A stretch of DNA of 64,000 bases from Methanobacterium veterum (lineage in GTDB: Archaea > Methanobacteriota > Methanobacteria > Methanobacteriales > Methanobacteriaceae): contig NZ_KN050693.1 in NCBI RefSeq assembly GCF_000745485.1, positions 50,570 to 114,569 on the forward strand, in the 5' to 3' direction. Below, in pieces: positions 18,388 to 27,589 of the stretch. Within the stretch, counting starts at the first letter, position 1, and each line of letters starts with the position of its first letter. The position numbers were made by a program, and so were the translations under genes. The notes beneath the pieces are model-generated. The model did not search any database, was not told where the DNA came from, and saw only the letters and a list, made by a program, of their open reading frames with translations.

Positions 18388-18423
18388 CGGGAGTGTTTTC
18401 TAGTAGTTTTTTAGTGTGATGCA
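18388..18423 (-). repeat. Direct duplicate of the marR 5' end
   Basis: These 36 bp match 18190-18225, the first codons of the MarR gene, at 35 positions. Read on the minus strand it gives [12 protein letters not shown], with TTG where the gene has ATG. The two copies bracket the four-hairpin array, as if the array entered with a duplication or a local tandem duplication was filled by it. The original promoter may now be upstream of this outer copy. Confidence 0.85.
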
Positions 18424-18898
18424 ATGTAAAATTCACTTCAATATTTAATTTGAGTTTAAATTAGCTCTAAAAATTGGCATACCTGCTAAATCATGTTTGC
18501 AGTATTTTAAGAGCATGTATTCTCTATAAATAGTTATAAAAAACTGTAATATCATTAATAATAGTTTTAAAGTCTTTTAAATATAAATAAAAAAAGATTT
18601 ATTATTAACATCTGCATATCCTATTCTGTTTTCATGGTATATAAATATGTTGTTCATGCAACAATTGCAGGTGCAACAAAAATGGCTTTATTTCAATGGT
18701 TTTACCTTACAGATCTGCCTATAACTGTCAAAAAAATAAAGGATTAAAACAACTATTGTCCTTTTATCATCAATTTATAAGTTTATTTTAGATTTTTATT
18801 TCTTTTTTGGAAGTATATACAAAAATAAAGCTAAATTAGGCTTAATTTTAAATCAATAGTATTAAATACAATAGAAACATATTTAATTTTATTATCCT

Positions 18899-18945
18899 CA
18901 AAAAACCACAGGTTTTTTGGGACTTTGAAAATCGTAGATTTTCGA
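18899..18945. repeat. Pair of 3-nt-loop hairpins
   Basis: CAAAAAACC-ACA-GGTTTTTTG (18899-18919) and TTGAAAATC-GTA-GATTTTCGA (18925-18945, one G-T pair) form two adjacent hairpins about 50 nt before the next gene. They belong to the dispersed hairpin family. Confidence 0.75.
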
Positions 18946-18995
18946 GGGCTTTAAAATTTTAATTTATTTTTTAAACTAATTAAACGGGTGGTATT

Positions 18996-19361
18996 ATGGT
19001 TTTAAAAGGATTAAAAGCAGGTATAGACAGCATAGTCTTTGATAAACATACTGGAGATATTGTAATTAAATTTATGCCCTTAAGAATTCCACTTAAGGAT
19101 CTAAACATGCTTTCTGATGATACGGCCGAAATAATAGAAGCTTCAAGTGAAGAAAAGCTTGAAAAATATGTTTCAAGATTTGCTGCTTATTACATAAAAC
19201 ACAAGGCCCATGAACCTAAAGCTATACGAGATCGTGCAAAAGAGCTAGGATTAAGCCCTAAACAGTTTGAAGAATTGATATGTGAGAGGATTAGAGAATG
19301 GGGTAATGTTTCTTCCCTTGATATTGATGAGGAGCCTCCTGCTCGTGTTGATGGTAAATAA
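18996..19361 (+). CDS. Conserved-looking small protein of unknown function
   Basis: A 121-residue soluble protein. It has an N-terminal beta-rich part (GIDSIVFDKHTGDIVIKFMP), a central acidic helix, and a C-terminal part (AIRDRAKELGLSPKQFEELICERIREWG) resembling a short helix-turn-helix or zinc-free DNA-binding helix pair, then an acidic tail. I do not recognise a family. GGGTGGT four to five nt before the ATG supports the start. Another small gene follows after 42 nt, so the two are probably co-transcribed. Confidence 0.65.
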   Translation: MVLKGLKAGIDSIVFDKHTGDIVIKFMPLRIPLKDLNMLSDDTAEIIEASSEEKLEKYVSRFAAYYIKHKAHEPKAIRDRAKELGLSPKQFEELICERIREWGNVSSLDIDEEPPARVDGK

Positions 19362-19403
19362 AATTCAAATCAAGAATATTTAAAAATACTACAGGTGATT
19401 TTT

Positions 19404-19709
19404 TTGTCAGATGCATTTTTAAAAAAAGATGGGACAATAGTTGCATTAAAGGACATCAAAAAAGGGGAAACTATCAAAATAGACCTTAAAGATCTATACA
19501 TTGCAAGGGAAATTCAAAGCGGCCAGCTAAAACCTGAAGAAGAGGGGGAAACGGCGGTTGTTAAGCTGCCTGAATGGCTTGCCACCAATAAAGGATTGTC
19601 CAGCGAAGTTGTTGGTATAATCAAAAAAGAAACTAAAAAAGCAATATTGATGAAAGTGGGCAACGAAGAGGTCTGGTTGCCTAAATCTGCTATTGATATT
19701 GAGATATAA
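19404..19709 (+). CDS. Small protein of unknown function
   Basis: A 101-residue protein (MSDAFLKKDGTIVALKDI...). It is Lys/Glu-rich with several short beta-strand segments (AVVKLPEWLATN, VVGIIKKETKKAILMKVG, EVWLPKSAIDIEI) and may be a small barrel, but I recognise no family. AGGTGA lies 5 nt before a TTG at 19404, so I chose that start over the GTG at 19395 within the ribosome binding site. It shares a likely operon with the upstream gene. Confidence 0.65.
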   Translation: MSDAFLKKDGTIVALKDIKKGETIKIDLKDLYIAREIQSGQLKPEEEGETAVVKLPEWLATNKGLSSEVVGIIKKETKKAILMKVGNEEVWLPKSAIDIEI

Positions 19710-19723
19710 AACAAAAAAAACTT

Positions 19724-19752
19724 TAAGGACTGATTTTGGTAATCAGTCTTAT
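19724..19752. terminator. Bidirectional terminator hairpin
   Basis: GACTGATT (19728-19735) pairs with AATCAGTC (19741-19748) around a 5-nt loop, flanked by T/A-rich tracts on both sides. It lies between convergent genes ending at 19709 and 19769. Confidence 0.65.
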
Positions 19753-19768
19753 TTATTTTAATTTAAAT

Positions 19769-20473
19769 TTAGTAAAATTTCACTACTCCCACTATGTCAC
19801 TTATGGAACGCCATGTATCAAGTGGAGTCTTTGTAATGTTTGAAATTTCTACTACTCCATCAGAAAGTGTTGTTTCTTTGATGTAGTTGGATATTTCCCT
19901 GTTGTCACTTTTCAAATACACTTTACTGTTTTCTATGGTGGCCACTCTTTTTACTATAAGGCCGTAGGTAGGGTGTCTGGATATTACTATATCTCCTACT
20001 TTGATATTTTTTGTTTTGAGAGCTATAACTTCCTGGCCATCTTTTAAGGTTGGAATCATGGAAGTTCCACTTACAATTGCTAAAAATGGCAGTTGATTAG
20101 TTCCAAATTGTGAAGTTAAGGTAACATTTGCAGTAAAATTATATTTCTTTGCAATAGTTTGCATGTCTGATTTTAAGCTGCTGGAAGTACTGGAATAGCT
20201 TTGAATGTCATTGTATGCTTTATTTTTCATTTCTGTAATCATTTTGGATGGCACCTGGACATCTGCAGGAACCGATGTTGCTTGAACTGTTACGTTTTTC
20301 CCGTCGGTTTTTACAGTTATACCTATTTCATTCTGTACTATGGGTTCTGATTGCTGCTGGTTTGATGAGTTTATGGTGGTATCGGTGGATTGTCCAGATA
20401 AAAAAGTAGCTGCTGAAGCTGCAGCTATAATGAATATAATTGCCCCTATTATTATCGCTGTTTTTGATTTCAA
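19769..20473 (-). CDS. Signal peptidase I-like membrane-anchored protein (S26 fold)
   Basis: A 234-residue protein with one N-terminal membrane helix (6-25), an about 100-residue extracytoplasmic insertion, and a C-terminal signal-peptidase-like domain. The Ser nucleophile is Ser138 in VSGTSMIPTLKDGQEV. Box D-like GDIVISRHPTYGLIVKRVATI contains Lys175, placed like the general-base Lys of bacterial LepB, whereas archaeal Sec11-type enzymes use His. The unusual N-terminal domain suggests a specialised processing enzyme, or a fold relative with another role. Confidence 0.8.
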   Translation of the reverse strand: MKSKTAIIIGAIIFIIAAASAATFLSGQSTDTTINSSNQQQSEPIVQNEIGITVKTDGKNVTVQATSVPADVQVPSKMITEMKNKAYNDIQSYSSTSSSLKSDMQTIAKKYNFTANVTLTSQFGTNQLPFLAIVSGTSMIPTLKDGQEVIALKTKNIKVGDIVISRHPTYGLIVKRVATIENSKVYLKSDNREISNYIKETTLSDGVVEISNITKTPLDTWRSISDIVGVVKFY

Positions 20474-21103
20474 TTCTTCACCGCCAATTGATAGTGTTAT
20501 AAAATATGTCTAGGCATGACTTGTTGATTCACTTTAGATGAGTGTTTATTGGAACAAAAAAGTCTTTTAATCTTTTTATTTATATGTTTTGATTTGCATT
20601 AAAATTGGAATCAGCAGATATTAAGTAAAAATATCGTGTTTTTCTATCTTTAATATAGAAAAGCTGAATTTTAAGCTCTTTTTGAGAATAAAAAGTAGGG
20701 GCTTGATATAATTTTTATGAATGTTTTAGACATGCTAATTTTGATAACACAAGTTTTACCTTTAATTTTAGTAATTAATTTGGTATTAGGCAATTATACA
20801 TGTTAAAAACTGCATTTTAACTCATTATTGGATGAAAGGGAAGTTATTTCGTGTTAATTGAAGCACAAATTAATGTTATAGTGGTGAGTCTAAAAAGTTT
20901 TAATTTAATTTATTATGACATTTATATAAATTAATATGGAGTTATAATTGTATAAAACAGGTTAAATGAGTATTTAATTTGTATTTAACTAGTTTAATAA
21001 GCTTAATTGTAAATGTTGCAGATATGGAAAAGTATTTTTATAATCAGGACAATATAATGGGGCAACGATTTCAAGTTACATCTAAAGCACGGGGTGATAC
21101 TCG
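20474..21103. other. Intergenic region between divergent genes
   Basis: AT-rich, 630 bp, between the divergent signal-peptidase-like gene and the secreted helical protein gene. TTTTTATAATC near 21034-21044 is a likely TATA box for the latter. No gene or repeat is seen. Confidence 0.35.
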
Positions 21104-21553
21104 ATGAACAAAATCGTAACACTTTGCCTTCTGGCAGTAATTATTGGATCAGTTCCAGTATATGCGGCTGACTCAGGTAACGCCACAATAAAGCATCAAA
21201 TCCAAAATATGAATCCAAGTGTGTACAGTGAAATTAAAAACACATTTACTCAGATTCAAAATGCAAGTCCAGACATATCTAATGATATCAATAAGTTAAA
21301 AGCTGATTTCATGCAGCAGGATAATCTGCAGATAACAGATATAGTCAAAAATAGTGATGTTCAGAATTTAATTGCAGATATTCTGCAGAACAAGAATGTT
21401 AGATCTCAGATACACAGCTTACTACAAAATAAGGGCGTTCAAGATGAAATCAATAAATTAATGCAGGATAAAGATATTCAAACTGCCGCTAATATCTTAA
21501 TGCAGAATAAAGAAATTAACGGCGCTGTTAATGAAATAATTAATGGTAAATAA
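21104..21553 (+). CDS. Secreted helical repeat protein
   Basis: A 149-residue exported protein. A signal peptide (1 to about 22, ending VYAADS) is followed by an all-helical region with repeated units of about 11-12 residues such as LLQNKGVQDEINK and LMQDKDIQTAAN. The units contain conserved Gln/Asn-Lys and hydrophobic positions. No known domain is recognised, and a coiled-coil or solenoid surface protein is likely. GGGGTGATACTCG precedes the ATG, a strong ribosome binding site. Confidence 0.7.
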   Translation: MNKIVTLCLLAVIIGSVPVYAADSGNATIKHQIQNMNPSVYSEIKNTFTQIQNASPDISNDINKLKADFMQQDNLQITDIVKNSDVQNLIADILQNKNVRSQIHSLLQNKGVQDEINKLMQDKDIQTAANILMQNKEINGAVNEIINGK

Positions 21554-21752
21554 CGGGAAATTTTCCATCATTCTGTTTTTAATTAAATTTAATTATTTTT
21601 TTACCTATTTTTGAAATATTTATTTAGGAAGTCTATAATCATTGATTTAAAAACAGCATATGCTTCAAATGGATATAACTCTTTTAAGATATAGCTAAAA
21701 ATTTATGGAATGAAAAACAAAATATCATTAAACACAAAGTGTTTGGAGCCTA

Positions 21753-21769
21753 CAAAATCATAGATTTTG
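21753..21769. repeat. Single 3-nt-loop hairpin
   Basis: CAAAATC-ATA-GATTTTG forms a 7-bp stem with a 3-nt loop 28 nt before the rubredoxin start. It is another member of the dispersed hairpin family and lies in the likely 5' leader of that gene. Confidence 0.65.
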
Positions 21770-21796
21770 AGGATAAAAGCACAGGGAGGTTAATCC

Positions 21797-21955
21797 ATGA
21801 AATATCAATGTATTGTTTGTGGTTATATATACGATCCAGAGAAAGGAGATGAACGTTCTAATATTCCGCCGGGTACACCCTTTGAAGATTTACCTGAAGG
21901 GTGGAAATGCCCTAAATGTCGAGCCGGAAAATTCCTGTTTAAGCCTTTAGAATAA
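21797..21955 (+). CDS. Rubredoxin
   Basis: A 52-residue rubredoxin. It has the two iron-binding knuckles CIVCGY (Cys5, Cys8) and CPKCRAGK, with the conserved core YDPEKGD and the [11 protein letters not shown] segment. Rubredoxins carry single electrons at an Fe(Cys)4 centre. In methanogens they usually feed oxygen-detoxifying proteins. GGGAGGTTAATCC precedes the ATG. The next gene, a Cys-rich protein, starts 25 nt downstream, so the two are probably one operon. Confidence 0.95.
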   Translation: MKYQCIVCGYIYDPEKGDERSNIPPGTPFEDLPEGWKCPKCRAGKFLFKPLE

Positions 21956-21980
21956 CATTTGAAATTTTTTGGTGGGTAAT

Positions 21981-22355
21981 ATGGAAATCGAATTTAATGT
22001 GGAAAATATTGAAAAATGCCGCTGTCTTGAGTGTAAAGTACAAAAAAGCCAGTGTGTACATGATAAAGCGATACTTCTTCAAGAGGGGGCGCTGGGTTCT
22101 TCGCTGATTGAACCTAAAGAGTTTCCTGCGCTGCATTGTGCCTCAGGAATAGAACATTGCCCTGATCTGGACCGGAAAGAAGAATGTTTATGTAGAAACT
22201 GCCCTATTTATGCAGAAAACGATCTGGAAACAGGAACTCCTACGCTTTACTTTTGCCTGGACGGATCATCAACTTCCTGCTGTTTGGGTGGGGAAAATTT
22301 TGATGAAGAAAGGGTTGCAGAGACTCTGAGGCACTATTACCGACGTACTGATTGA
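21981..22355 (+). CDS. Cysteine-rich protein, DUF2769-like
   Basis: A 124-residue protein with about 12 cysteines arranged in clusters: CRCLECKVQKSQC near the N-terminus, then HCPDLDRKEECLCRNCPIY, and a late SSTSCCLGG. The CxCxxCP pattern resembles DUF2769 proteins of methanogens and probably binds zinc or an iron-sulfur cluster. The start is set by GGTGGGTAAT before the ATG at 21981. Its position right after rubredoxin suggests a redox or oxygen-stress role (inferred). Confidence 0.7.
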   Translation: MEIEFNVENIEKCRCLECKVQKSQCVHDKAILLQEGALGSSLIEPKEFPALHCASGIEHCPDLDRKEECLCRNCPIYAENDLETGTPTLYFCLDGSSTSCCLGGENFDEERVAETLRHYYRRTD

Positions 22356-22437
22356 TTTTATAAATAAAAACATTTTTTAACTTTTTAAATAATAAAAATA
22401 AAGACTTAATTTACTCAGTCTAATTTTATATGAATTT

Positions 22438-22567
22438 TATAGTGAAGTACTAAATATTTTAAACTATTAAATTTTTGAAATTGTTTTTACGTGCTTTAAA
22501 TCTTATTAAACAGTTAATCAAGTTACCTAAGATTTTAAATGTTTAACAAGTAATGTTCTTCACTATA
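22438..22567. repeat. 130-bp element with 10-12 bp terminal inverted repeats
   Basis: TATAGTGAAG (22438-22447) and CTTCACTATA (22558-22567) are exact inverted repeats at the ends of an AT-rich 130-bp segment between two convergent genes. It has no coding capacity. It could be a miniature transposable element or a long-range terminator structure; chance cannot be excluded. Confidence 0.3.
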
Positions 22568-22569
22568 AA

Positions 22570-23760
22570 TTAGAATACTGGAATTAAGCCAGGGTTATTT
22601 CCAGTGATGCTTTTACCACCTGCAGCAGTTACTGTAAATGTGTTTTCAATCCCTACCATTCCAATATCTTTAATTCCATTTTTGGGTTCTACTGCAAAGG
22701 CCATTCCTTCCTGAATGGGGCTATCAAATCTTTCTGCTATTACTGGCAGTTCATCGATTAGTAAACCTATCCCGTGGCCTAAAAACTTGACCTTACGGTC
22801 ACCAAATCCCATGAAATTCTGTAGAAAATCCTCATCTAAACTGTTCATTATGTGTTTATAAATTTGTGATGGAATTGCTCCAGGTTTTAGCATTGCTGCT
22901 ATTTCATTTTGTATATCCACACATTTGTTGTGGATATCTATGGCGTACTGGGGAAGAGAACTGCCGAACATGTATGTCATGGTTTTATCTGTATTATAAC
23001 CTTCTACTCCGGATCCAATATCGATATATACCAGGTCTCCCTTTTTCAGCTTCCGCTCACGGCTTCCAAGAAGAGGCACTGCTGGACCCATCCCGTAATT
23101 TCCACTGGCCCCGTCAAAATAGGATGGATAAATTGAACTTTCACCAAAACCAATATGGCCAAGTACCATTTCAGTATCAAACATGCCAAAACGAGTTATT
23201 CCTTGATATCCTTCATCTACCATAACTTTAAACAGCTCTGCTGCAAGGTCTGCTTCGCTCATTCCCTCAACCAGCATTCCAGGTACTGTATCCTCCAGCA
23301 CGCACTGGTGGATTTCACCTGCTTTTCTCATTAAACCCAGTTCATATTCACTTTTAACAGCTCTTACAGCAGCGATACTGGTATCTGCAGGTTTAACATC
23401 CTTAAAAGGAAAATGCTTTTGAAATCGACTATATAATGCCAATGGAACTGTTTCAGTTTCAATATAAACTGTGTCTGGAAGTTTATCTACACTTTTTGCA
23501 GCATCTCTAAAACTTTTCATGGATTTTATCTGTGGAAATAGTGATTCATAAGTTGCTCTTTCAAAGCTACGCCGTACCCAGAATGTGGCTTCACCATCTC
23601 TTGGAATAAGCAGCATTCCATCCTGCATAGTTCCTGTAAAATAATATTGATTTATTTTACTGAAAATTGCGGTTATTTCCCATTCTGGATTGGATATATC
23701 CATCTGTGCTTTAAAACGTGTCATGCGGTCTTCCAGTTCAGTTGAAGGTACTTTATTCAT
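22570..23760 (-). CDS. M24-family aminopeptidase (Xaa-Pro aminopeptidase-like)
   Basis: A 396-residue protein with an N-terminal creatinase-like domain (about 1-150) and a C-terminal pita-bread metallopeptidase domain. The metal ligands are readable in order: Asp in YIDIGSG, Asp in YNTDKTM, His in [14 protein letters not shown], Glu in FAVEPKNG and Glu in GIENTFTV. It should remove N-terminal residues, likely before proline, from peptides in the cytosol. Length is slightly greater than typical PepQ. It stands alone, convergent with the Cys-rich protein gene. Confidence 0.9.
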   Translation of the reverse strand: MNKVPSTELEDRMTRFKAQMDISNPEWEITAIFSKINQYYFTGTMQDGMLLIPRDGEATFWVRRSFERATYESLFPQIKSMKSFRDAAKSVDKLPDTVYIETETVPLALYSRFQKHFPFKDVKPADTSIAAVRAVKSEYELGLMRKAGEIHQCVLEDTVPGMLVEGMSEADLAAELFKVMVDEGYQGITRFGMFDTEMVLGHIGFGESSIYPSYFDGASGNYGMGPAVPLLGSRERKLKKGDLVYIDIGSGVEGYNTDKTMTYMFGSSLPQYAIDIHNKCVDIQNEIAAMLKPGAIPSQIYKHIMNSLDEDFLQNFMGFGDRKVKFLGHGIGLLIDELPVIAERFDSPIQEGMAFAVEPKNGIKDIGMVGIENTFTVTAAGGKSITGNNPGLIPVF

Positions 23761-23921
23761 GTTCTGCTCCTTTATTGTTCTATTTATGCCTATTAAGTGA
23801 TACTCTTTAATAAGATTATATCAAATGTATAGCTTTAATCCATAATAATATATTGGAAAAGTTCTAATAGATACAGTTTAAAATTATCAAGTAATTCAAT
23901 ATTCATAAAAAGGGGTTTTAA

Positions 23922-24263
23922 ATGGAGTCTCAGGAAAGAAATATAACTGAAGAAGATGTTAGGGGTGTAGTGGATTTATTTACCAAAGTTCCGGCTGTAA
24001 TATTAAAAATGGCTGTTTTTAGGAACATGAATGTGGTGAAAAAGTTTAGATCTCAAATAGAAAATTATAAAGATCAGCTAAGTGATGAAGAAATTGAGAA
24101 GATAAAAAAAGTCATTGAAATGCCGGTTCCAGAGCTTCAAGAATTACTAGCTAGAGCTCACGCTGAAAAAGGACATGAACAGTTAAAAATACTTGCAGAT
24201 CCAAAGGCAGAACAGTTTATCAGGGATAACTTGAGCGAGCTTGAGGTACTGTTATTTAGCTAA
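23922..24263 (+). CDS. Helical protein of unknown function
   Basis: A 113-residue, mostly helical, charged protein (VVDLFTKVPAVILKMAVFRN, then a Lys/Glu-rich coiled segment and LQELLARAHAEKGHEQ). I recognise no family. AAAAGGGGTTTTAA precedes the ATG. A divergent M24 peptidase gene starts about 160 bp upstream. Confidence 0.65.
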   Translation: MESQERNITEEDVRGVVDLFTKVPAVILKMAVFRNMNVVKKFRSQIENYKDQLSDEEIEKIKKVIEMPVPELQELLARAHAEKGHEQLKILADPKAEQFIRDNLSELEVLLFS

Positions 24264-24467
24264 CGAAAACAGCAAACAGCTTAAAGTTTGGATATGATGG
24301 CTAATAGCAATAAATGCAGTTATATATTCTTGCTTTAATAAGCTGAACTTTAGATATTATTTTTAGTTATATTAGATGATGGTCCTGTAATAAAGAATAG
24401 TTATAGTACTATCAATAAATTAGTTAAATCAAAGCTTTTTAAACCATTAATTCACTAAAATAAGAAA

Positions 24468-25016
24468 TTAATATTTATAAACGAACATTTTGGGTTTAGA
24501 ATATGATGCAACGAATCTGTAATCGAAGTTAAACATTTCATAGGGTAAATCGACCCATTTTCCATCAATTTTAATTTGCACACTTCTGTGATTATTGGCA
24601 AGGGATGTTTCATACTGAATGATTCTGCAGTCAACTCCTGTTTTTTTAATGTGATTGTATAACCAGTCCGACATTGCCCAGCAGTCTCCGCCTTGCATGG
24701 GAAGCTTGTATGAACTGCTAATTCCGTGAACATATTTGAATTTTGATGCTTCATCCAGAATACCTGAAATTTTCTTGACTTCTTTACTCTCTTCAAATAG
24801 ATTAAAAGAGGGACTTACATGTTTTTTGAAATTTGTTTTCAAATTGTGTGTATATTCATTTAATGTATTCTGAATTGTAGAAACATCTTTCTCACAATTA
24901 GCTGCCATTGATGGATTTATAACACTAATTAGAATCAATGCTACTGTAAATATTGATAAAATAAATGAAATTATCTTTCTTTTTGAATTAAATGGATTGA
25001 ATAACTGTATCTTCAA
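24468..25016 (-). CDS. Secreted transglutaminase-like protein
   Basis: A 182-residue exported protein. A signal peptide (about 1-38, ending PSMAAN) precedes a helical stretch and a compact transglutaminase-like core. The probable nucleophile Cys is in QGGDCWAMSDWLYNHI, with His in NNHRSVQIKI and Asp in GKWVDLPYEMF. This is a second, smaller relative of the protein at 15068 and may likewise act on the pseudomurein wall (inferred). The longer frame overlapping from the other register is not real. Confidence 0.75.
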   Translation of the reverse strand: MKIQLFNPFNSKRKIISFILSIFTVALILISVINPSMAANCEKDVSTIQNTLNEYTHNLKTNFKKHVSPSFNLFEESKEVKKISGILDEASKFKYVHGISSSYKLPMQGGDCWAMSDWLYNHIKKTGVDCRIIQYETSLANNHRSVQIKIDGKWVDLPYEMFNFDYRFVASYSKPKMFVYKY

Positions 25017-25430
25017 ATGGTTTCATCAGGTAGCGTACGGTTTCAAAGCTAAGAATTATAAAAAAAATGTTTCAATTTCATTTGTAGTTATTTGGTATGT
25101 CACTATTGGGCACTGCTCCTATTTAAGCATATTTAAGTGTAAAATCAGTATGTTTATTTTGATAAGTATTATAATTAAAGAAGCTACAATTAGTTTGCTT
25201 GAATGTTTATAAATGGTAGGTTCTTATTAGTTTTATTTGACTCGTTTTTAAACTGGAAGTTTAGATGCTGTGTTTATTAACCTTTTTTGAGTTATATTTC
25301 TGTTTATCGGTTGTAACTCTGTAAAAACATATTTTATTTGAATCTTTAATTACAATTACTTGCAAAATATGCTAAAAAAATGAAAACTAGGGGGAAGAAT
25401 GGCATTATTTAAATGAATTCTGGATTTATC
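25017..25430. other. Intergenic region
   Basis: The stretch is AT-rich, with the promoter of the transglutaminase-like gene at its left end. A short open frame on the plus strand lacks a ribosome binding site and was not accepted. I see nothing else. Confidence 0.35.
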
Positions 25431-25634
25431 TCATTTATTTAAGTTAAAAACCTTTTCTGAGTTTATGATACCTTTATTTTCTAAATCCTGCATTAAAAAG
25501 GCTATTAGAATATATTCCTGTCCGGTGTAATCTGCCAGGTCTTTAATGGAAACATTCTGGTTTCTACTTAGATACTCAAGTGTGTTCATTATTAATTCAC
25601 TTTTTAAATCTTCATTTTTCCATTCTACTTTCAA
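25431..25634 (-). CDS. Small winged-helix DNA-binding protein
   Basis: A 67-residue protein consisting of little more than a winged helix: IMNTLEYLSRNQNVSIKDLADYTGQE followed by LIAFLMQDLENKGIINSEK. The start is TTG at 25634, preceded by GAGGCGA and 5 nt. It is divergent from the MFS transporter gene 272 bp away and is a good candidate for its regulator (inferred from position). Confidence 0.7.
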   Translation of the reverse strand: MKVEWKNEDLKSELIMNTLEYLSRNQNVSIKDLADYTGQEYILIAFLMQDLENKGIINSEKVFNLNK

Positions 25635-25841
25635 ATTATTCGCCTCTTGTATTTAAATTAATTATCAAATTTTTTTTGGTTATTCTATATTTTAACTCAC
25701 TATTTCAGTTATATTTTCTAAAAAAGCTTAAAAATAATTTTTCCCGAATTATATCCAAATCTATTCCATTTCATTACCATTTTTCTATCATAAAATTCAG
25801 GGATTGGTTTGTGTTATTAAAAAAATGGACGGATCTTCAAT

Positions 25842-25861
25842 CCGTTATATTTAAATAACGG
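25842..25861. promoter_or_regulatory. Candidate operator upstream of the DHA2 transporter
   Basis: CCGTTAT (25842-25848) and ATAACGG (25855-25861) form a 7-bp inverted repeat with a 6-nt centre. A smaller hairpin ACGGAT/ATCCGT just precedes it. It lies between the divergent small winged-helix gene and the transporter gene, so it may be a regulator binding site. Confidence 0.4.
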
Positions 25862-25906
25862 GAAAATTACCATAAATATAAATAAGTATGGGGGCAGGCA
25901 TTTATA

Positions 25907-27499
25907 TTGAACAAGTCGAATTATGGATGGTCAATTTTAATTTTTGTTTCTTTAGCATTATTTATCATAGGTTTAGATGCTACATTTATGAACGTGGCAA
26001 TGACATATCTTGTAAAAGATTTGAATACAACTCTTGCTAATATACAGTCCATAATAGCCATTTATGCTCTTGTAATGGGATGCTTTGTGCTATTTGGAGG
26101 TAAATTGCAGGATGTCATCGGTAGAAAGAAGACTTTTGTAGCTGGAGCTATTATCTATGGCATTGGGGCATTAATTGCAGCCTTAAGTACAAATGCACTC
26201 ATGCTGCTGGTGGGCTGGTCTATAATAGAAGGTTTTGGTGCGGCTTTAATGCTGCCTGCAACATCATCCATAATCACAGCTCATTACACTGGGTCTAAAC
26301 GAGCATTTGCAATGGGATTTTCATCTACATTATATATAGCGGCGACAGCAATAGGGCCCTTATTGGGAGGTTACCTTACAACATTCTATTCGTGGAGGTG
26401 GGGCTTCGCTTTAGAGACTATATTTGTGGTGGCCATACTTGTATTATCATATGACATTGCTGAATCTGAAATAACATTGAAATGGTCTGATTTAAATCTC
26501 AGGGGTGCCTTTCTTGCATCATCTGGAATTTTATTGTTTATAGTTGGTGTACTTCAGTTAAACAACCCTGCTACATGGGTTAATAACTATGGGACCATTA
26601 TAAATCTGCTTGGTTTTGCATTTGCCATGTCAATGATCATGATTGGTGTTATATTTTTAGTTATCTTCTTTTATTACCAAAGAAGACTAATTAAACAGGG
26701 TAAAAAACCATTTATGGATGTGCGTATCTTAAAAAACCGCTCATTTACCTTTGGTAACTTATCCCGATTGATCATGGCTTTAATTTTAGCAGGATTATTT
26801 TATATTATACCAATATATGTGCAGACGAGGTGGGGAGTCAATGCTTTAGTAACTGGTTTAATTCTGTTACCGGCCTCTATTGGAAGCGCAATATTTGCAG
26901 TAAGTGTGGGTAAACTTACAAAGCGCATTAAAGCTCATTATTTGGTATTTATAGGCTTTGCAGTGTCTATAATTGCCATTTTGATGCTATATCATTCATT
27001 CATGTATCCTGCAAGTTTGGATATGATGGACCTTATCCCGGGCTTATTTATACTGGGAATGGGTTTAGGGCTAGCTACTCCTAACATTACCAATATTATT
27101 CTTTCCAGTGTAGATGATAAACAGCTTGGAGAGGCTTCAGGAATACATAACACTTTCATAAATGTTGGATCTTCAATTGGGACCGTTGCCATTGGATTAA
27201 TTTTCTTTATGGCATTGTACTTTAACGTTGCAGCGACACTTCCTGTTGAATATTCTGTATATCAAAATCAGCAGGCTTTAAATCATGATATTTATTCATG
27301 GGTGGGAAAAACTTTAAGTCCAGATATGTCGACTATTATGGATGACCCTAAACTTTTTGCCCTTACATTTAATTCGGACAGTCGTGGAATGCAGGCTGCC
27401 ATTTTAGCTTCTGCTATCCTCCTGTTTATTGGACTTATCCTCTCTTTATTTATTAAACCGCCTCCGGACATTACAGAAAAAGAAAGGATTGAAAAGTAG
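25907..27499 (+). CDS. MFS transporter, DHA2 (14-helix) drug exporter family
   Basis: A 530-residue membrane protein with about 14 helices. DHA2 features include motif D1 near helix 1 (LDATFMNVAMTYLVKDL), motif A GGKLQDVIGRKKTFVAG after helix 2, and the helix-5 motif IGPLLGGYLTTFYSWRWGF. It should export hydrophobic compounds by proton antiport. The start is TTG at 25907 after GGGGGCAG. A small winged-helix gene is divergent from it and may regulate it. It is one of three DHA2-type pumps in this window. Confidence 0.9.
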   Translation: MNKSNYGWSILIFVSLALFIIGLDATFMNVAMTYLVKDLNTTLANIQSIIAIYALVMGCFVLFGGKLQDVIGRKKTFVAGAIIYGIGALIAALSTNALMLLVGWSIIEGFGAALMLPATSSIITAHYTGSKRAFAMGFSSTLYIAATAIGPLLGGYLTTFYSWRWGFALETIFVVAILVLSYDIAESEITLKWSDLNLRGAFLASSGILLFIVGVLQLNNPATWVNNYGTIINLLGFAFAMSMIMIGVIFLVIFFYYQRRLIKQGKKPFMDVRILKNRSFTFGNLSRLIMALILAGLFYIIPIYVQTRWGVNALVTGLILLPASIGSAIFAVSVGKLTKRIKAHYLVFIGFAVSIIAILMLYHSFMYPASLDMMDLIPGLFILGMGLGLATPNITNIILSSVDDKQLGEASGIHNTFINVGSSIGTVAIGLIFFMALYFNVAATLPVEYSVYQNQQALNHDIYSWVGKTLSPDMSTIMDDPKLFALTFNSDSRGMQAAILASAILLFIGLILSLFIKPPPDITEKERIEK

Positions 27500-27589
27500 C
27501 TATATGATCTTAAATCACTTTTTTGAAATTTAAAAAAGATGGAAAAGTAAATAAATTGGCACAATTTTTTTTATTTATGTCCAATTAAT

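Larger units (their letters stand above)
18227..18995. other. Intergenic region with hairpin arrays and a gene-start duplication
   Basis: It holds the four-hairpin array (18266-18362), the duplicated marR start (18388-18423), about 450 bp of AT-rich sequence without a gene, and a two-hairpin array (18899-18945) just before the next gene. Confidence 0.6.

Noticed and set aside
24997..25212. 71-codon plus-strand frame beside the transglutaminase-like gene
   Set aside because: It overlaps the start of the real minus-strand gene, has no ribosome binding site and has a composition typical of AT-rich non-coding DNA.
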